Notes under the pieces: generated by a model
Seen by the model: only the letters and a program-made list of their open reading frames with translations
What the model was told of the DNA's origin: nothing
The model's database searches: none
Shown here: one piece after another, positions 8,277 through 16,449 of the stretch
Layout of the letters: each line of letters begins with the position of its first letter
How positions within the stretch are numbered: the stretch's first letter is position 1
Source of the DNA: Ruminococcaceae bacterium UBA5905
Lineage (GTDB): Bacteria > Bacillota > Clostridia > Oscillospirales > Acutalibacteraceae
DNA length: 25,548 bases
Direction: 5' to 3'
NCBI GenBank assembly: GCA_002431285.1
Contig: DJEF01000059.1
Span: forward strand, 68,920-94,467
Program-made: the position numbers and the translations under genes

Positions 8277-8675
8277 CTATCCCGCTGTTCTCTCCGCCAG
8301 CAGCAGCCAAACCCATTCCGCCAGCAGGACTGCCGTGATCAGCGCCCCCGTTACGGAGAAGAAATGCACGCCGAGGAGCAGCGGACACAGAGACAGCACA
8401 ACCCCGACGCCCAGCAGAATCTTAACCCACAGCAAAACCGGGCGTTTCCCCGTCAGCAGAAACACCGGCAGCAGCGCCAAAACCCCGACGGTCAGCACCG
8501 CCGTCAGAAGCGGCCCGACGTTGGCATATCCAAAGGGAATCAGGCTGAAATAGGAAAAGGTCCTGCGCCAGGGGACACCGTTCGGGTTGGCAAAGTTACA
8601 GACGGCGCCGAGGGGCAGCAGCTCCAGAACCAGGGCAGCTACCGGCAGGATACAATAGGCGATGCGCTTTCTCAC
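8277..8675 (-). CDS. Small four-helix membrane protein, unknown function
   Basis: 132 residues with four predicted membrane segments (about 4-24, 50-73, 80-100 and 105-126) and a basic MRKR start. The GTG at 8675 is chosen because AAAGGAG lies nine bases upstream; the longer reading from a TTG at 8702 would include that Shine-Dalgarno inside the gene. I do not recognise a family. The loop between helices 1 and 2 (FANPNGVPWRRTFSYFS) would be extracellular if the N-terminus is inside. It lies 46 bases after another small membrane protein in the cys operon and 77 bases before mntP. Confidence 0.7.
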   Translation of the reverse strand: MRKRIAYCILPVAALVLELLPLGAVCNFANPNGVPWRRTFSYFSLIPFGYANVGPLLTAVLTVGVLALLPVFLLTGKRPVLLWVKILLGVGVVLSLCPLLLGVHFFSVTGALITAVLLAEWVWLLLAERTAG

Positions 8676-8721
8676 AGCCACACACTCCTTTGCGCAAGTC
8701 AACGGGGTCTATGGTAAACAT

Positions 8722-9219
8722 TCACGCGGTTTCCGCCGCCAGATGGACGAAATGCAGCAACTGCCCGGTGGCAAGCAGCACCACCAGCCACACCGCCAGC
8801 AGCGCCACCGGAATCCACAGCGCCGGTCGGCGCGCCCCGCCGCACAGCACCGCCGTGCGAATCAGGCAGGCAAGGGGCAGCGCCGTCCACAGGCACAGCA
8901 CCAGATTCATGGCGGTGTCCGCCCCGGCGGCGGTGGTATCCTCCATCCCGCCATACAGCACGAATAGCACCACCCCGCACAGGAGCAGCACACCCCCCAC
9001 CGCCCGCAGGAAGTGGGCGTCCCCGCCCCGGCGGCGGACGATGCCCCATGCCAGCAGGAATATGCCGGTCACGGCGGCGGCCCCCAGCGCCCGGAGAAAG
9101 GGCGCCGGATCCGCCAGAGTGACGGGGGCTTGCAGCCACCAGCTGACAGCGGTCAGCGCCGCCGTCAGCAGGCAGTACAGCCCGGTCTTTTTGGATACAG
9201 TCACGGTGTTTTCCCCCAT
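8722..9219 (-). CDS. Five-helix membrane protein, unknown function
   Basis: 165 residues with about five hydrophobic segments (12-31, 42-61, 71-90, 103-124 and 131-150). No recognisable motif. It starts 10 bases after the cysS stop, so it is probably co-transcribed with cysE-cysS. The ATG at 9219 has no good ribosome binding site, whereas a GTG five codons in (9204) is preceded by GGGGGA at eight bases and may be the true start. With the next gene it forms a pair of small hydrophobic proteins; similar size and position hint at partnership, but nothing in sequence proves it. Confidence 0.65.
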   Translation of the reverse strand: MGENTVTVSKKTGLYCLLTAALTAVSWWLQAPVTLADPAPFLRALGAAAVTGIFLLAWGIVRRRGGDAHFLRAVGGVLLLCGVVLFVLYGGMEDTTAAGADTAMNLVLCLWTALPLACLIRTAVLCGGARRPALWIPVALLAVWLVVLLATGQLLHFVHLAAETA

Positions 9220-9229
9220 CCGCTGCGAT

Positions 9230-10627
9230 TTATTCCCGGTGCCATTTCACGCCCTGGGGCGTATCCTCCAGCACGATCTTCCGCGCCTTCAGCTCATCCC
9301 GGATGCGGTCCGCCTCCGCCCAGTTTTTCTCTTTCCGGGCGGCGGTGCGGGCTTCGATCAGCGCTTCAATCTCGGCGTCGTCGTTCCCCGCCTCCTGCCG
9401 GGCGTAGCAAAAGCCCAGCACGTCGGTCAGCTCGTCGAACAGCGCCTGTCCCCGGCGGATGGTGGCGGCGGTGGCGGTGCCGTCCGCCAGCATGAGGTTA
9501 ATATCCTTCACCAGCTCAAACAGCGCCGCAATCCCGTCGGCGGTATTCAGATCGTCGTCCATGGCGGCGATGAACTGCGCCCGCCGCGCCTCCACCCGCT
9601 CGGCAAAAGCGGCGTCCTCCGCCCCCTCGGGGGCGTTCTTCAGCCCGAACGCCATGGCATTCTTGCAGTTATACAGCCGATCCAGCGCCCCGATGCCCTG
9701 CTGCACAATCTCGGTGCTGTAATTGATGGGGCTGCGATAGGAGGAGGAAATGAGGAAGAACCGGATCGGCTCATAGCCGTATTCCTTAGCCACATCCCGC
9801 ACGGTGAAGAAGTTATTGAGGGATTTGGACATCTTCTTGTTGTCCACGTTGATGTAGCCGTTATGCAGCCAATAGTGGGCAAAGGGCACCCCGTTGCAGC
9901 ATTCACTCTGGGCGATCTCGTTCTCGTGGTGGGGGAAGATCAGATCCTGCCCGCCGCCGTGGATGTCGATGGTCTCCCCCAGATACCGCCGCGCCATGGC
10001 GGAGCATTCGATGTGCCAACCGGGGCGACCGTCGCTCCAGGGGGAGGGCCAGCTGGGCTCGCCGGGCTTTGCCGCTTTCCACAGAGCAAAATCCAGCGGG
10101 TCCTCCTTCACCTCGCCCACGGCGATGCGGGCGCCGCTCTCCAGATCGTCAATATTCTGGTGGGACAGCTTGCCGTATTCGTCGAATTTCCGGGTGCGGA
10201 AATACACATCCCCGTTTTCGGCAACATACGCATACCCCTTGCCGATGAGGGTCTCGATGATGTCCCGGATGCCGTCCATATTTTCCGTGGCGCGGGGATG
10301 CACCGTGGCGGGGCGCACCCCCAAGCCCTTAGCATCCGTCCAGAACTCCTCAATATACTTTTCGGAGATCTCCTGATAGGTGACCCCCTCCTCATTGGCT
10401 TTGCGGATAATTTTATCGTCGATGTCGGTGAAATTCTGCACGAAAGTCACGTCGTAGCCCCGCCATTCCAGATACCGGCGCAGCACATCGAACACGCACA
10501 AGGGGCGGGCGTTGCCGATATGGATAAAATTATACACCGTGGGGCCGCAGGCATACATGCGAATCTTCCCCGGCTCAATGGGAATCAGCTCCTCTTTCTT
10601 GCGGGTCAAGGTATTATACAGCTGCAT
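9230..10627 (-). CDS. cysS: Cysteinyl-tRNA synthetase
   Basis: 465-residue class I synthetase charging tRNA-Cys. It has the HIGH-type motif HIGN (36-39) after [11 protein letters not shown], the KMSKS motif (265-269), and the zinc ligands that discriminate cysteine: C27, C208 ([10 protein letters not shown]), H233 ([10 protein letters not shown]) and E237. The C-terminal helical DALR-like region follows from about 330. AGGAGGAG precedes the start at 10627. It follows cysE by 23 bases and is governed by the cysteine-specific T-box upstream of cysE, so cysteine synthesis and tRNA charging respond together to uncharged tRNA-Cys. Confidence 0.98.
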   Translation of the reverse strand: MQLYNTLTRKKEELIPIEPGKIRMYACGPTVYNFIHIGNARPLCVFDVLRRYLEWRGYDVTFVQNFTDIDDKIIRKANEEGVTYQEISEKYIEEFWTDAKGLGVRPATVHPRATENMDGIRDIIETLIGKGYAYVAENGDVYFRTRKFDEYGKLSHQNIDDLESGARIAVGEVKEDPLDFALWKAAKPGEPSWPSPWSDGRPGWHIECSAMARRYLGETIDIHGGGQDLIFPHHENEIAQSECCNGVPFAHYWLHNGYINVDNKKMSKSLNNFFTVRDVAKEYGYEPIRFFLISSSYRSPINYSTEIVQQGIGALDRLYNCKNAMAFGLKNAPEGAEDAAFAERVEARRAQFIAAMDDDLNTADGIAALFELVKDINLMLADGTATAATIRRGQALFDELTDVLGFCYARQEAGNDDAEIEALIEARTAARKEKNWAEADRIRDELKARKIVLEDTPQGVKWHRE

Positions 10628-10650
10628 AGGTCAAGCTCCTCCTGTTTTTG

Positions 10651-11286
10651 TTATCGTTCCGGGTCTTTCCCGGCAATCTGCTCCAATTGCTCAATGCGCT
10701 CCTCCAGGCGGTGGATTTCCGCCGCCACCGGGTCGGGGACATGAATCTGATCCAGCTCCGGCACCCGCTCCCCATCCCGGCGCACCACCCGGGCGGGAAT
10801 GCCCACGGCGGTACAGTTATCCGGAATATCGGTCAGCACCACCGCCCCGGCGGCAATGCGCACATTGTTGCCGATATGAATGGGACCCAGCACCTTGGCG
10901 CCCGCCCCCACCATCACGTGGTTGCCCAAGGTGGGGTGGCGCTTGCCCTGATCCTTGCCGGTGCCGCCCAGAGTCACCCCCTGATACAGGGTGCAGTCGT
11001 CGCCGATCTCGGTGGTCTCCCCGATCACCACGCCGGTGCCGTGGTCGATGAAAAACCGCTTGCCGATCACCGCCGCCGGGTGAATTTCAATATTCGTGCG
11101 GCGCACACACCGCTGGCTGACCCACCGCGCCAGCAGCGGATGCCCGTGGCGCAGCAGCCAATTGGCGCGGCGGTGGGAGCGCAGCGCCTTATATCCGTTA
11201 TACAGCCACCACACCTCAAAATTCGACTGTGCCGCCGGGTCGCGCTCCCGGATGGCGGCGATATCCTCCCGCATCTGCTTGAACAC
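10651..11286 (-). CDS. cysE: Serine O-acetyltransferase
   Basis: 211-residue CysE, which transfers acetyl from acetyl-CoA to serine, making O-acetylserine, the first step of cysteine biosynthesis. A short N-terminal helical part is followed by left-handed beta-helix hexapeptide repeats (IEIHPAAVIGKRFFIDHGTG, VVIGETTEIGDDCTLYQGVT, LGGTGKDQGKRHPTLGNHV, GAGAKVLGPIHIGNNVRIAAG). The catalytic His of DHGTGVVIGE is present. The C-terminal coil ends in a Glu-rich helix. GTG at 11286 is preferred because AAGGAG lies nine bases upstream; a longer in-frame reading would run back into the T-box terminator. It is the first gene after the T-box. Confidence 0.95.
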   Translation of the reverse strand: MFKQMREDIAAIRERDPAAQSNFEVWWLYNGYKALRSHRRANWLLRHGHPLLARWVSQRCVRRTNIEIHPAAVIGKRFFIDHGTGVVIGETTEIGDDCTLYQGVTLGGTGKDQGKRHPTLGNHVMVGAGAKVLGPIHIGNNVRIAAGAVVLTDIPDNCTAVGIPARVVRRDGERVPELDQIHVPDPVAAEIHRLEERIEQLEQIAGKDPER

Positions 11287-11312
11287 AGCTCCACTCTCCT
11301 TCTCTCCAACAC

Positions 11313-11354
11313 AAAAGAAAACACCCCCATCGCCCCCATAGGGCGACGGGGGTG
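11313..11354 (-). terminator. T-box regulated terminator before cysE
   Basis: On the minus strand a long stem (CACCCCCGTCGCCC, 11341-11354, pairing with 11322-11335 around a five-base loop; one mismatch or wobble) is followed by TTTTCTTTT. The upstream T-box sequence would compete with it when uncharged tRNA-Cys binds. Confidence 0.9.
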
Positions 11355-11636
11355 AGCAATCCAGTCTCACGGTTCCACTCCGTCATTCACTCGGCGAAAC
11401 GCCGGTTTCAGCGTTTCCGCCCCGGTAACGGAGGGCGTCCGGCGGACGATACGCAGCGGTTTTCTGTCAAAAACCGTCTTCCCATCCGCAGCCGTCGGGT
11501 GCATTTCACCGGGGCAACCGCCGTCGGGTGCTTCCAGCCACCGTCCGCAGACGGGGCACCCGCTCTCTGTTGCGTTGCCGGCCGGGTACTTCTCCCGCCG
11601 CAGAGAATGCGCCGCAGGGGGCATTCCCATTCGCTT
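11355..11636 (-). promoter_or_regulatory. T-box riboswitch leader, cysteine-specific
   Basis: This fills the stretch between pgsA and cysE. On the minus strand the T-box sequence GGAGTGGAACCGTG (11368-11381) lies just before the terminator, matching the conserved tRNA-acceptor-pairing and antiterminator element. Further 5' there is a Stem I-like region with an AGTA element (AGAAGTACCCGG), AGAGAGCGGGTG and GGTGGCTGGAAGC. In the predicted specifier loop, GTGAAATGCAC places TGC (11501-11503), a Cys codon. T-boxes pair with uncharged tRNA, here tRNA-Cys(GCA), to prevent termination. This agrees with the downstream cysE-cysS genes. Exact helices would need a covariance model. Confidence 0.9.
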
Positions 11637-11642
11637 TACATC

Positions 11643-11671
11643 ATTATATGCATAAAAGCCCGGTTTGTCTA
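11643..11671 (-). promoter_or_regulatory. SigA-type promoter of the T-box/cys operon
   Basis: On the minus strand, -35 TAGACA (11666-11671) and a perfect -10 TATAAT (11643-11648), spaced 17 bases. It begins 18 bases after the pgsA stop, giving a leader of roughly 350 bases before cysE. Confidence 0.88.
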
Positions 11672-11689
11672 CCGTTTTCGGAGAAAAAC

Positions 11690-12259
11690 TCAGTTTTCCT
11701 TAAAATAGCGGCGCAGATTCCACACATACTGGATGCCGGAGATCACCGTCAGCACCGCCGCCACCCAGATCAGTCCGTCGCCGACCGCCAACAGCACCCG
11801 ACACAGCGCCGCGTTCGACACCAGCTCCGCAATCTGCATAGCCGCCAATGTATACAGGATGGCCACCATCTGCATGACGGTCTTCATCTTCCCCGCCATG
11901 CTGGCGGCCACCACCACGCCGTCCTTCGCCGCCAGCAGCCGCACGGAGGTCACCATAAATTCCCGGGACAGAATCAGCATCACCGCCCAGCACAGCGCCA
12001 CGCTGGGGCGCCTGGTCATAAAGCCCAGAAACGCCGCCGTGGTGAGCGCCTTATCCGCCAGCGGGTCGAGGAATTTCCCCAGATTAGTCACCAGCCCCCG
12101 GCTGCGGGCGATGCGCCCATCGAACAGATCCGTCAGCGAGGCGGCGGCAAACAGCACCAGCGCCACCGTATAGTGCCACGGAAAATCCCACAGCAGCGCC
12201 AGCAGAAACAGGGGCGCCATCACACACCGCGCCAGCGTCAGTTTATTCGGCAGATTCAT
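11690..12259 (-). CDS. pgsA: CDP-diacylglycerol--glycerol-3-phosphate 3-phosphatidyltransferase
   Basis: 189-residue membrane enzyme making phosphatidylglycerol phosphate, the committed step to phosphatidylglycerol and cardiolipin. The CDP-alcohol phosphotransferase signature D-G-x2-A-R-x8-G-x3-D-x3-D is intact (DGRIARSRG through GKFLDPLADK, about 47-70). Several membrane helices follow and the protein ends in a short basic tail. The N-terminus MNLPNKLTLARCVMAPLF is typical. GGGAGAGATGG precedes the start at 12259. Its first 17 bases overlap the end of rimO, so translation is probably coupled. Confidence 0.95.
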   Translation of the reverse strand: MNLPNKLTLARCVMAPLFLLALLWDFPWHYTVALVLFAAASLTDLFDGRIARSRGLVTNLGKFLDPLADKALTTAAFLGFMTRRPSVALCWAVMLILSREFMVTSVRLLAAKDGVVVAASMAGKMKTVMQMVAILYTLAAMQIAELVSNAALCRVLLAVGDGLIWVAAVLTVISGIQYVWNLRRYFKEN

Positions 12260-13586
12260 CGACCATCTCTCCCATCAAATCCCAATCCATGGTATCGGTA
12301 ATTTTTATGCGACGCATATCGCCGGGATGCACCGTCCCCGCCGGGGCGGGGAAAAACACCTTGCCGTCAATATCCGGGGCGTCCGCCTCGCTGCGGCCGA
12401 ACCAGCATTCCGCATACCGGTCATAACTCTCCACCAGCACCGTCACGGTCTTGCCGATCTGCTGCTCGTTATACCGGTCGGACACCCGCTGCTGCTCCTC
12501 CATGACGATGTCCCGGCGGCGCTGTTTCACATCCTCCGGAATCTGGTCGGGCAGCTTGGCGGCCGGCGTCCCCTCCTCCGGAGAGAAGGCAAAGCAGCCC
12601 AGCCGCTGGAACTGCACCTCTTTGACAAAGCGGCACAGCTCCCCAAAATCCTCCTCCGTCTCTCCGGGGAAGCCGGTCATCAGGGTGGTGCGCAGCACGA
12701 TCCCCGGCACCCGCTCCCGCAGATGGGCGATGAGCGCCGTCAGGCTCTCCCGGTCGCCGGGGCGATGCATCGCCTTGAGAATATGTCCGCTGACGTGCTG
12801 GAGGGGGAGGTCCATATAGGGCAGCACCTTTTCCTCCGTCGCCATCACGTCCAAAAGCTCCTCGGAGATATGCTCCGGATAGCAATACAGCAGCCGGATC
12901 CACCGCAGCCCGTCGATGCGGCACAGCCGCCGCAGCAGCTCCGGCAGACGGGGCTCGCCATAGAGATCCCGCCCGTAAACGGTGGTATCCTGCGCCACCA
13001 GCACCAGCTCCTTGACCCCGGTCTGCGCCAGCGCCGTCGCCTCGCTGACCAGCCCCTCCAGCTCCCGGCTGCGAAGATTGCCCCGGATGAGGGGGATGGC
13101 GCAATAGGTGCAGCGGTTATCGCAGCCGTCCGCAATGCGCAAATAGGCGAAAAAGTGCGGGGTCGTCAGCAGCCGGCTGCCCTCCAGCACCCAGCTGTCC
13201 CGGGAGGGGAACCGATAAAATGCCACATCCTGGGTCACCTGCTCCACCGCCTCCACAATATCGGCGTTGGCGCCCAGCCCCAGCACACCGTCGCATTCCG
13301 GCAGCTCCTGCACCAGCTCCTGCTGATACCGCTGCGCCAGACAGCCGGTGACGAGAATCTTCTTGATGCGCCCCTCTTTTTTCAGCTGGGCAAACTCCAA
13401 AATGTTCTCGATAGACTCCTTTTTGGCATCCTCGATGAACCCGCAGGTGTTGACGATCACCACATCCGCCAATCCGCTCTCGGCGGTGATCTCATATCCG
13501 GCCTGCTCCAGCCGCGCCAGCATCAGCTCGGCGTCCATCTGGTTCTTCGGGCATCCCAGGGATACCATCCCCACTTTTATAGCCAT
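12243..13586 (-). CDS. rimO: Ribosomal protein S12 methylthiotransferase RimO
   Basis: 447-residue radical-SAM enzyme that methylthiolates the conserved aspartate of ribosomal protein S12. The N-terminal UPF0004 domain carries three cluster cysteines (C12 in SLGCPKNQMDAE, C48 in VNTCGFIEDAKKESI, C82 in VTGCLAQRY). The radical-SAM motif CDNRCTYC follows (C155, C159, C162), with SFRG replaced by the usual IPLIRGNLRSR. A C-terminal TRAM domain begins around 378. SLGCPKNQ and GFIEDAKKESI distinguish RimO from MiaB. It overlaps recX by 10 bases upstream and pgsA by 17 bases downstream. Confidence 0.97.
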   Translation of the reverse strand: MAIKVGMVSLGCPKNQMDAELMLARLEQAGYEITAESGLADVVIVNTCGFIEDAKKESIENILEFAQLKKEGRIKKILVTGCLAQRYQQELVQELPECDGVLGLGANADIVEAVEQVTQDVAFYRFPSRDSWVLEGSRLLTTPHFFAYLRIADGCDNRCTYCAIPLIRGNLRSRELEGLVSEATALAQTGVKELVLVAQDTTVYGRDLYGEPRLPELLRRLCRIDGLRWIRLLYCYPEHISEELLDVMATEEKVLPYMDLPLQHVSGHILKAMHRPGDRESLTALIAHLRERVPGIVLRTTLMTGFPGETEEDFGELCRFVKEVQFQRLGCFAFSPEEGTPAAKLPDQIPEDVKQRRRDIVMEEQQRVSDRYNEQQIGKTVTVLVESYDRYAECWFGRSEADAPDIDGKVFFPAPAGTVHPGDMRRIKITDTMDWDLMGEMVDESAE

Positions 13587-14221
13587 TCTTCGTCCGTCTC
13601 CTCTGCATCGTCCGTCGTCTGCGCCGCCGTTTCCACCGCCCGGCGAGCCACCTCAAAGGAATAGCCCCGCCGCGCCAGCGCCGCCACGGTCTTCTGCCGC
13701 AAATCGCGGTCAGTCAGCTTATTATAATATTTTTTTCGCACAAGTGCAAGTGCTTGTTGAAAATCGTCGGAATCGGTCTCCTCCACCGCCTCCCGGGCGG
13801 TCTGGCGGTCGATGCCCCGGCGCAGCAGCTCCTGCTCCACCCGGCGGCGGGGATACTGCTTATACTGAGCCAGACTGCGGGCAGCACGGCGGGCATAGGC
13901 GGCATCGTCCAACAGCCCCACCTGCCGCAGCCGCTCCACCACGGCGGCAGCCACCTCCGGGGGCGTTTCTCCGGCGGTCAGCTTTTTCTCCAGCTCCCGT
14001 CCGGAAAAATCCCGCTGCCCCAGCCAGTAGAGCGCCGTGTCATGGGCGCGGTTATAGGTCGACTGCGCCATCAGCGCCGCCAGCTGCTCCCCGTCGATGC
14101 TCCCGCCCACCCGGTAAGGGGATTCGTCAAAGGTGCGCTTATCCACCGCCAGCTCCTCGCCGGTATCCAACGTCAGCCGGTACAGGCTCCGCCGCAGCCG
14201 CTGCGCTTCCGTGATCTTCAT
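13577..14221 (-). CDS. recX: Regulatory protein RecX
   Basis: 214 residues. RecX binds RecA filaments and limits recombinase activity. The protein shows the family's repeated three-helix modules: YNRAHDTALYWLGQRDFSGRELEKKL (about 56-81), VVERLRQVGLLDDAAYARR, YPRRRVEQELLRRGID, and the C-terminal RDLRQKTVAALARRGYSFEVARRAV. An N-terminal region of about 55 residues precedes the repeats, as in Firmicutes RecX. GGGGGG lies six bases before the start at 14221. It follows recA by 129 bases with an intervening hairpin, and its 3' end overlaps rimO by 10 bases. Confidence 0.93.
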   Translation of the reverse strand: MKITEAQRLRRSLYRLTLDTGEELAVDKRTFDESPYRVGGSIDGEQLAALMAQSTYNRAHDTALYWLGQRDFSGRELEKKLTAGETPPEVAAAVVERLRQVGLLDDAAYARRAARSLAQYKQYPRRRVEQELLRRGIDRQTAREAVEETDSDDFQQALALVRKKYYNKLTDRDLRQKTVAALARRGYSFEVARRAVETAAQTTDDAEETDEEWL

Positions 14222-14241
14222 GTCCGTCCCCCCATAGCAAG

Positions 14242-14273
14242 GCAGGGCAAGGAGTGCTGCCCCCCTGCCCTGC
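14242..14273 (-). repeat. Hairpin between recA and recX (possible attenuator)
   Basis: Perfect 8-bp arms GCAGGGCA (14242-14249) and TGCCCTGC (14266-14273) with a GC-rich loop, in the recA-recX gap. No T-run follows on the minus strand, so it would be a weak or partial terminator. In E. coli, recA and recX are separated by a hairpin that lets only a fraction of transcripts through; this could play the same part. Confidence 0.55.
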
Positions 14274-14350
14274 GCACGGTTCTGTCCGATATTTCCGCCC
14301 CTCGCAACGCGCCGTTCCGTATCGTCCGGAATCGGGAATCGGTGCGGCGC

Positions 14351-15514
14351 TTATTCGTCGTCCACCACAATGTCGATCTGGGCCTTGGCGGCCTCGCCGG
14401 TCATCTGCGGAGCGGCCGCCAGCGGAATCTCCATCGGCGCCGGAGCGGCTGCCACCGCCGCCCTGGGGGCGGGATTCAGCTGGCCGATATTCTCCCGCAC
14501 CAGCTTTTCGATCTCCGCCGCCAGCTCGGGACGGCTGCGCAGCTGCTCCCGCACATTATCCCGTCCCTGCGCCAGCCGCTCGCCGTTGTAGGAGAACCAG
14601 GAGCCGGATTTTTCAATGATATCCAGCTTCACCGCCAGATCCACCAGCTCGCTGTCCCGGGAAATGCCGATGCCGTACAGCACGTCAAACTCCGCCTGCT
14701 TGAAGGGGGGCGCCAGCTTGTTTTTGACCACCTTGACCTTGGTGTGGGAGCCGTAGGCCTCAGACCCGTTCTTGAGGGTCTCCATCCGGCGCACGTCCAG
14801 CCGCACCGAGGCGTAGTATTTCAGCGCATTGCCGCCGCTGGTGACCTCCGGGCTGCCGTAGATCACCCCCACCTTCATGCGCAATTGGTTGATGAACAGC
14901 GCCAGACATCTGGACTTGGACACCACCGGCGCCAGCTTCCGCATGGCCTGGCTCATGAGCCGCGCCTGCACGCCCACATGGGCCTCGCCCATCTCGCCCT
15001 CGATCTCGGCGCGGGGCACCAGCGCCGCCACCGAATCCAGCACCACGATATCCACCGCGCCGGAACGGATCAGCGCCTCCATGATCTCCAGCGCCTGCTC
15101 GCCGGTGTCCGGCTGGGACACCAGCAGGGAATCCACATCCACCCCCAGCGCCCGGGCATATACCGGATCCAGCGCGTGTTCCACGTCGATATAGGCCGCC
15201 TCGCCGCCCTTTTTCTGGGTCTCCGCCACCACATGGAGCGCCAGGGTGGTCTTACCGGAGGCCTCCGGCCCATAGATCTCCACGATCCGCCCCCGGGGCA
15301 GACCGCCGATGCCCAGCGCCGCGTCCAGCGAAATGGAGCCGGTGGGAATGGCGTCCACATTCATCTTCCGGTTCTCGCCCAGCCGCATGATCGCGCCCTT
15401 GCCGTATTGCTTTTCGATCTGCGCCAGCGCCGCATCCAGCGCTTTCTTGCGCTCCGACTGATCCATCTCCGCTTTTTCGGCCGGCTTTTTGCTCTTATCC
15501 GCTTTTGCTGCCAT
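14351..15514 (-). CDS. recA: Recombinase RecA
   Basis: 387-residue RecA, the DNA strand-exchange ATPase and LexA co-protease. Walker A is GPEASGKTT and Walker B is in [17 protein letters not shown] loop L1 lies in [20 protein letters not shown] and L2 in [21 protein letters not shown]. The C-terminal tail (about 335-387) is Ala/Pro-rich and ends acidic (VVDDE). The N-terminus has a Lys-rich extension ([18 protein letters not shown]) before the usual helix. The start at 15514 is preceded by AGGAGGT at seven bases; a longer reading adds 11 residues across that site. It has its own promoter and is followed by recX. Confidence 0.98.
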   Translation of the reverse strand: MAAKADKSKKPAEKAEMDQSERKKALDAALAQIEKQYGKGAIMRLGENRKMNVDAIPTGSISLDAALGIGGLPRGRIVEIYGPEASGKTTLALHVVAETQKKGGEAAYIDVEHALDPVYARALGVDVDSLLVSQPDTGEQALEIMEALIRSGAVDIVVLDSVAALVPRAEIEGEMGEAHVGVQARLMSQAMRKLAPVVSKSRCLALFINQLRMKVGVIYGSPEVTSGGNALKYYASVRLDVRRMETLKNGSEAYGSHTKVKVVKNKLAPPFKQAEFDVLYGIGISRDSELVDLAVKLDIIEKSGSWFSYNGERLAQGRDNVREQLRSRPELAAEIEKLVRENIGQLNPAPRAAVAAAPAPMEIPLAAAPQMTGEAAKAQIDIVVDDE

Positions 15515-15554
15515 TGATCTGTACCTCCTGTCGGGTTTTGTCTGCATTGCCCCT

Positions 15555-15583
15555 ATTATACACTATGAAAATCCAAAAATCAA
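15555..15583 (-). promoter_or_regulatory. SigA-type promoter of recA
   Basis: On the minus strand, -35 TTGATT (15578-15583) and a perfect -10 TATAAT (15555-15560) spaced 17 bases. It overlaps the very end of prmC. Confidence 0.85.
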
Positions 15584-16449
15584 GAGGAAATCGAACATTT
15601 GTTTTCGCTTTTTGCCGCGATTCCGTACACGACCCGCAGGATCCCGGCAGCATCGGGCACAGCCGTGACCCGTGCTAACCCGGCGGCGGAAAACAGCGCC
15701 GTCACCGCCGCCGCCTGCTCGTAGCCCACCTCCACGGCGCACAGGCCGCCGGGGTTCAGTTTCGGTATCCACTGCTCCGCAATCGCCCGATAGAACCGGA
15801 GCCCGTCCGCCGCGCCGTCCAGCGCCATCCGCGGCTCCCGCTGCACCTCTCGCTGCAATCCGGGCAGATCGGCGGTGGGGATATAGGGCGGGTTGGACAG
15901 AATGGCATCGTAGCCGCCGGGGAATTCGCCCGCAGCCGTCAGCACATCCGCCTGCACCGCCTGCACATCCCACTGGGGATAGCGGGCGATATTCTGCCGC
16001 AGATAGACAAGCGCCGCCTCCGACAGCTCCACCGCCGTCACCGCCGCACCGGGGCACAGGCTGGCGATCCCCAGCCCCACGCAGCCGCTGCCGGCGCACA
16101 GATCCAGCACCCGGGGACACTGCCGTCCCCGCAGCTCCGCGGCGGCCGTCTCGCACAGCACCTCGGTGTCCGGCCGGGGGATCAGCACCCCCTCCCCCAC
16201 CGACAGGGTGAGGGTCAGGAAATCCCATTCGCCCAGAATGTACTGGAGCGGCCGTCCCGCCGCCCGCTCCGTCACCGCCTGCTCCAGCCGGGCGACCGCC
16301 GTCTCCGGCAGGGGGGTATCGTCGATCGCGCCGCCCCGTCCCACGCCGCCGCAATCCTCCAGCAGACACCGGGCGTCAAAGGCGGCATCCTCACAGTCGG
16401 CCGCCGCCAATCGGGCGGCGGCGCGGGTCAGCCATTCCCGGCGGGTCAC
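15580..16449 (-). CDS. prmC: Peptide chain release factor N5-glutamine methyltransferase
   Basis: 289-residue PrmC (HemK), which methylates the glutamine of the GGQ motif of release factors RF1 and RF2. The N-terminal helical domain (about 1-85) is followed by the SAM-dependent Rossmann domain. Motif I is VLDLCAGSGCVGLG (114-127) and the catalytic signature NPPY is at 186-189 (SNPPYIPTADL). RPLQYILGEWDF and LIPRPDTEVL are typical. The GTG start at 16449 overlaps the stop of the upstream DUF1385 gene by four bases (GTGA), with GGAGG ten bases before it. This is preferred to a longer reading with unrelated N-terminal sequence. Confidence 0.95.
   Translation of the reverse strand: MTRREWLTRAAARLAAADCEDAAFDARCLLEDCGGVGRGGAIDDTPLPETAVARLEQAVTERAAGRPLQYILGEWDFLTLTLSVGEGVLIPRPDTEVLCETAAAELRGRQCPRVLDLCAGSGCVGLGIASLCPGAAVTAVELSEAALVYLRQNIARYPQWDVQAVQADVLTAAGEFPGGYDAILSNPPYIPTADLPGLQREVQREPRMALDGAADGLRFYRAIAEQWIPKLNPGGLCAVEVGYEQAAAVTALFSAAGLARVTAVPDAAGILRVVYGIAAKSENKCSISS
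15592..15605. promoter_or_regulatory. Partial LexA-like (SOS) site upstream of recA
   Basis: CGAACATTTGTTTT on the plus strand has a perfect left half of the Gram-positive LexA box (CGAAC-N4-GTTCG) but only three of five matching bases in the right half. It lies about eight bases upstream of the recA -35, inside the end of prmC. Confidence 0.35.

Noticed and set aside
12327..15517. Long plus-strand frames opposite rimO, recX and recA
   Set aside because: Complementary-strand shadows of well-identified genes; composition dominated by Leu, Gln, His and Arg, with no recognisable domains.
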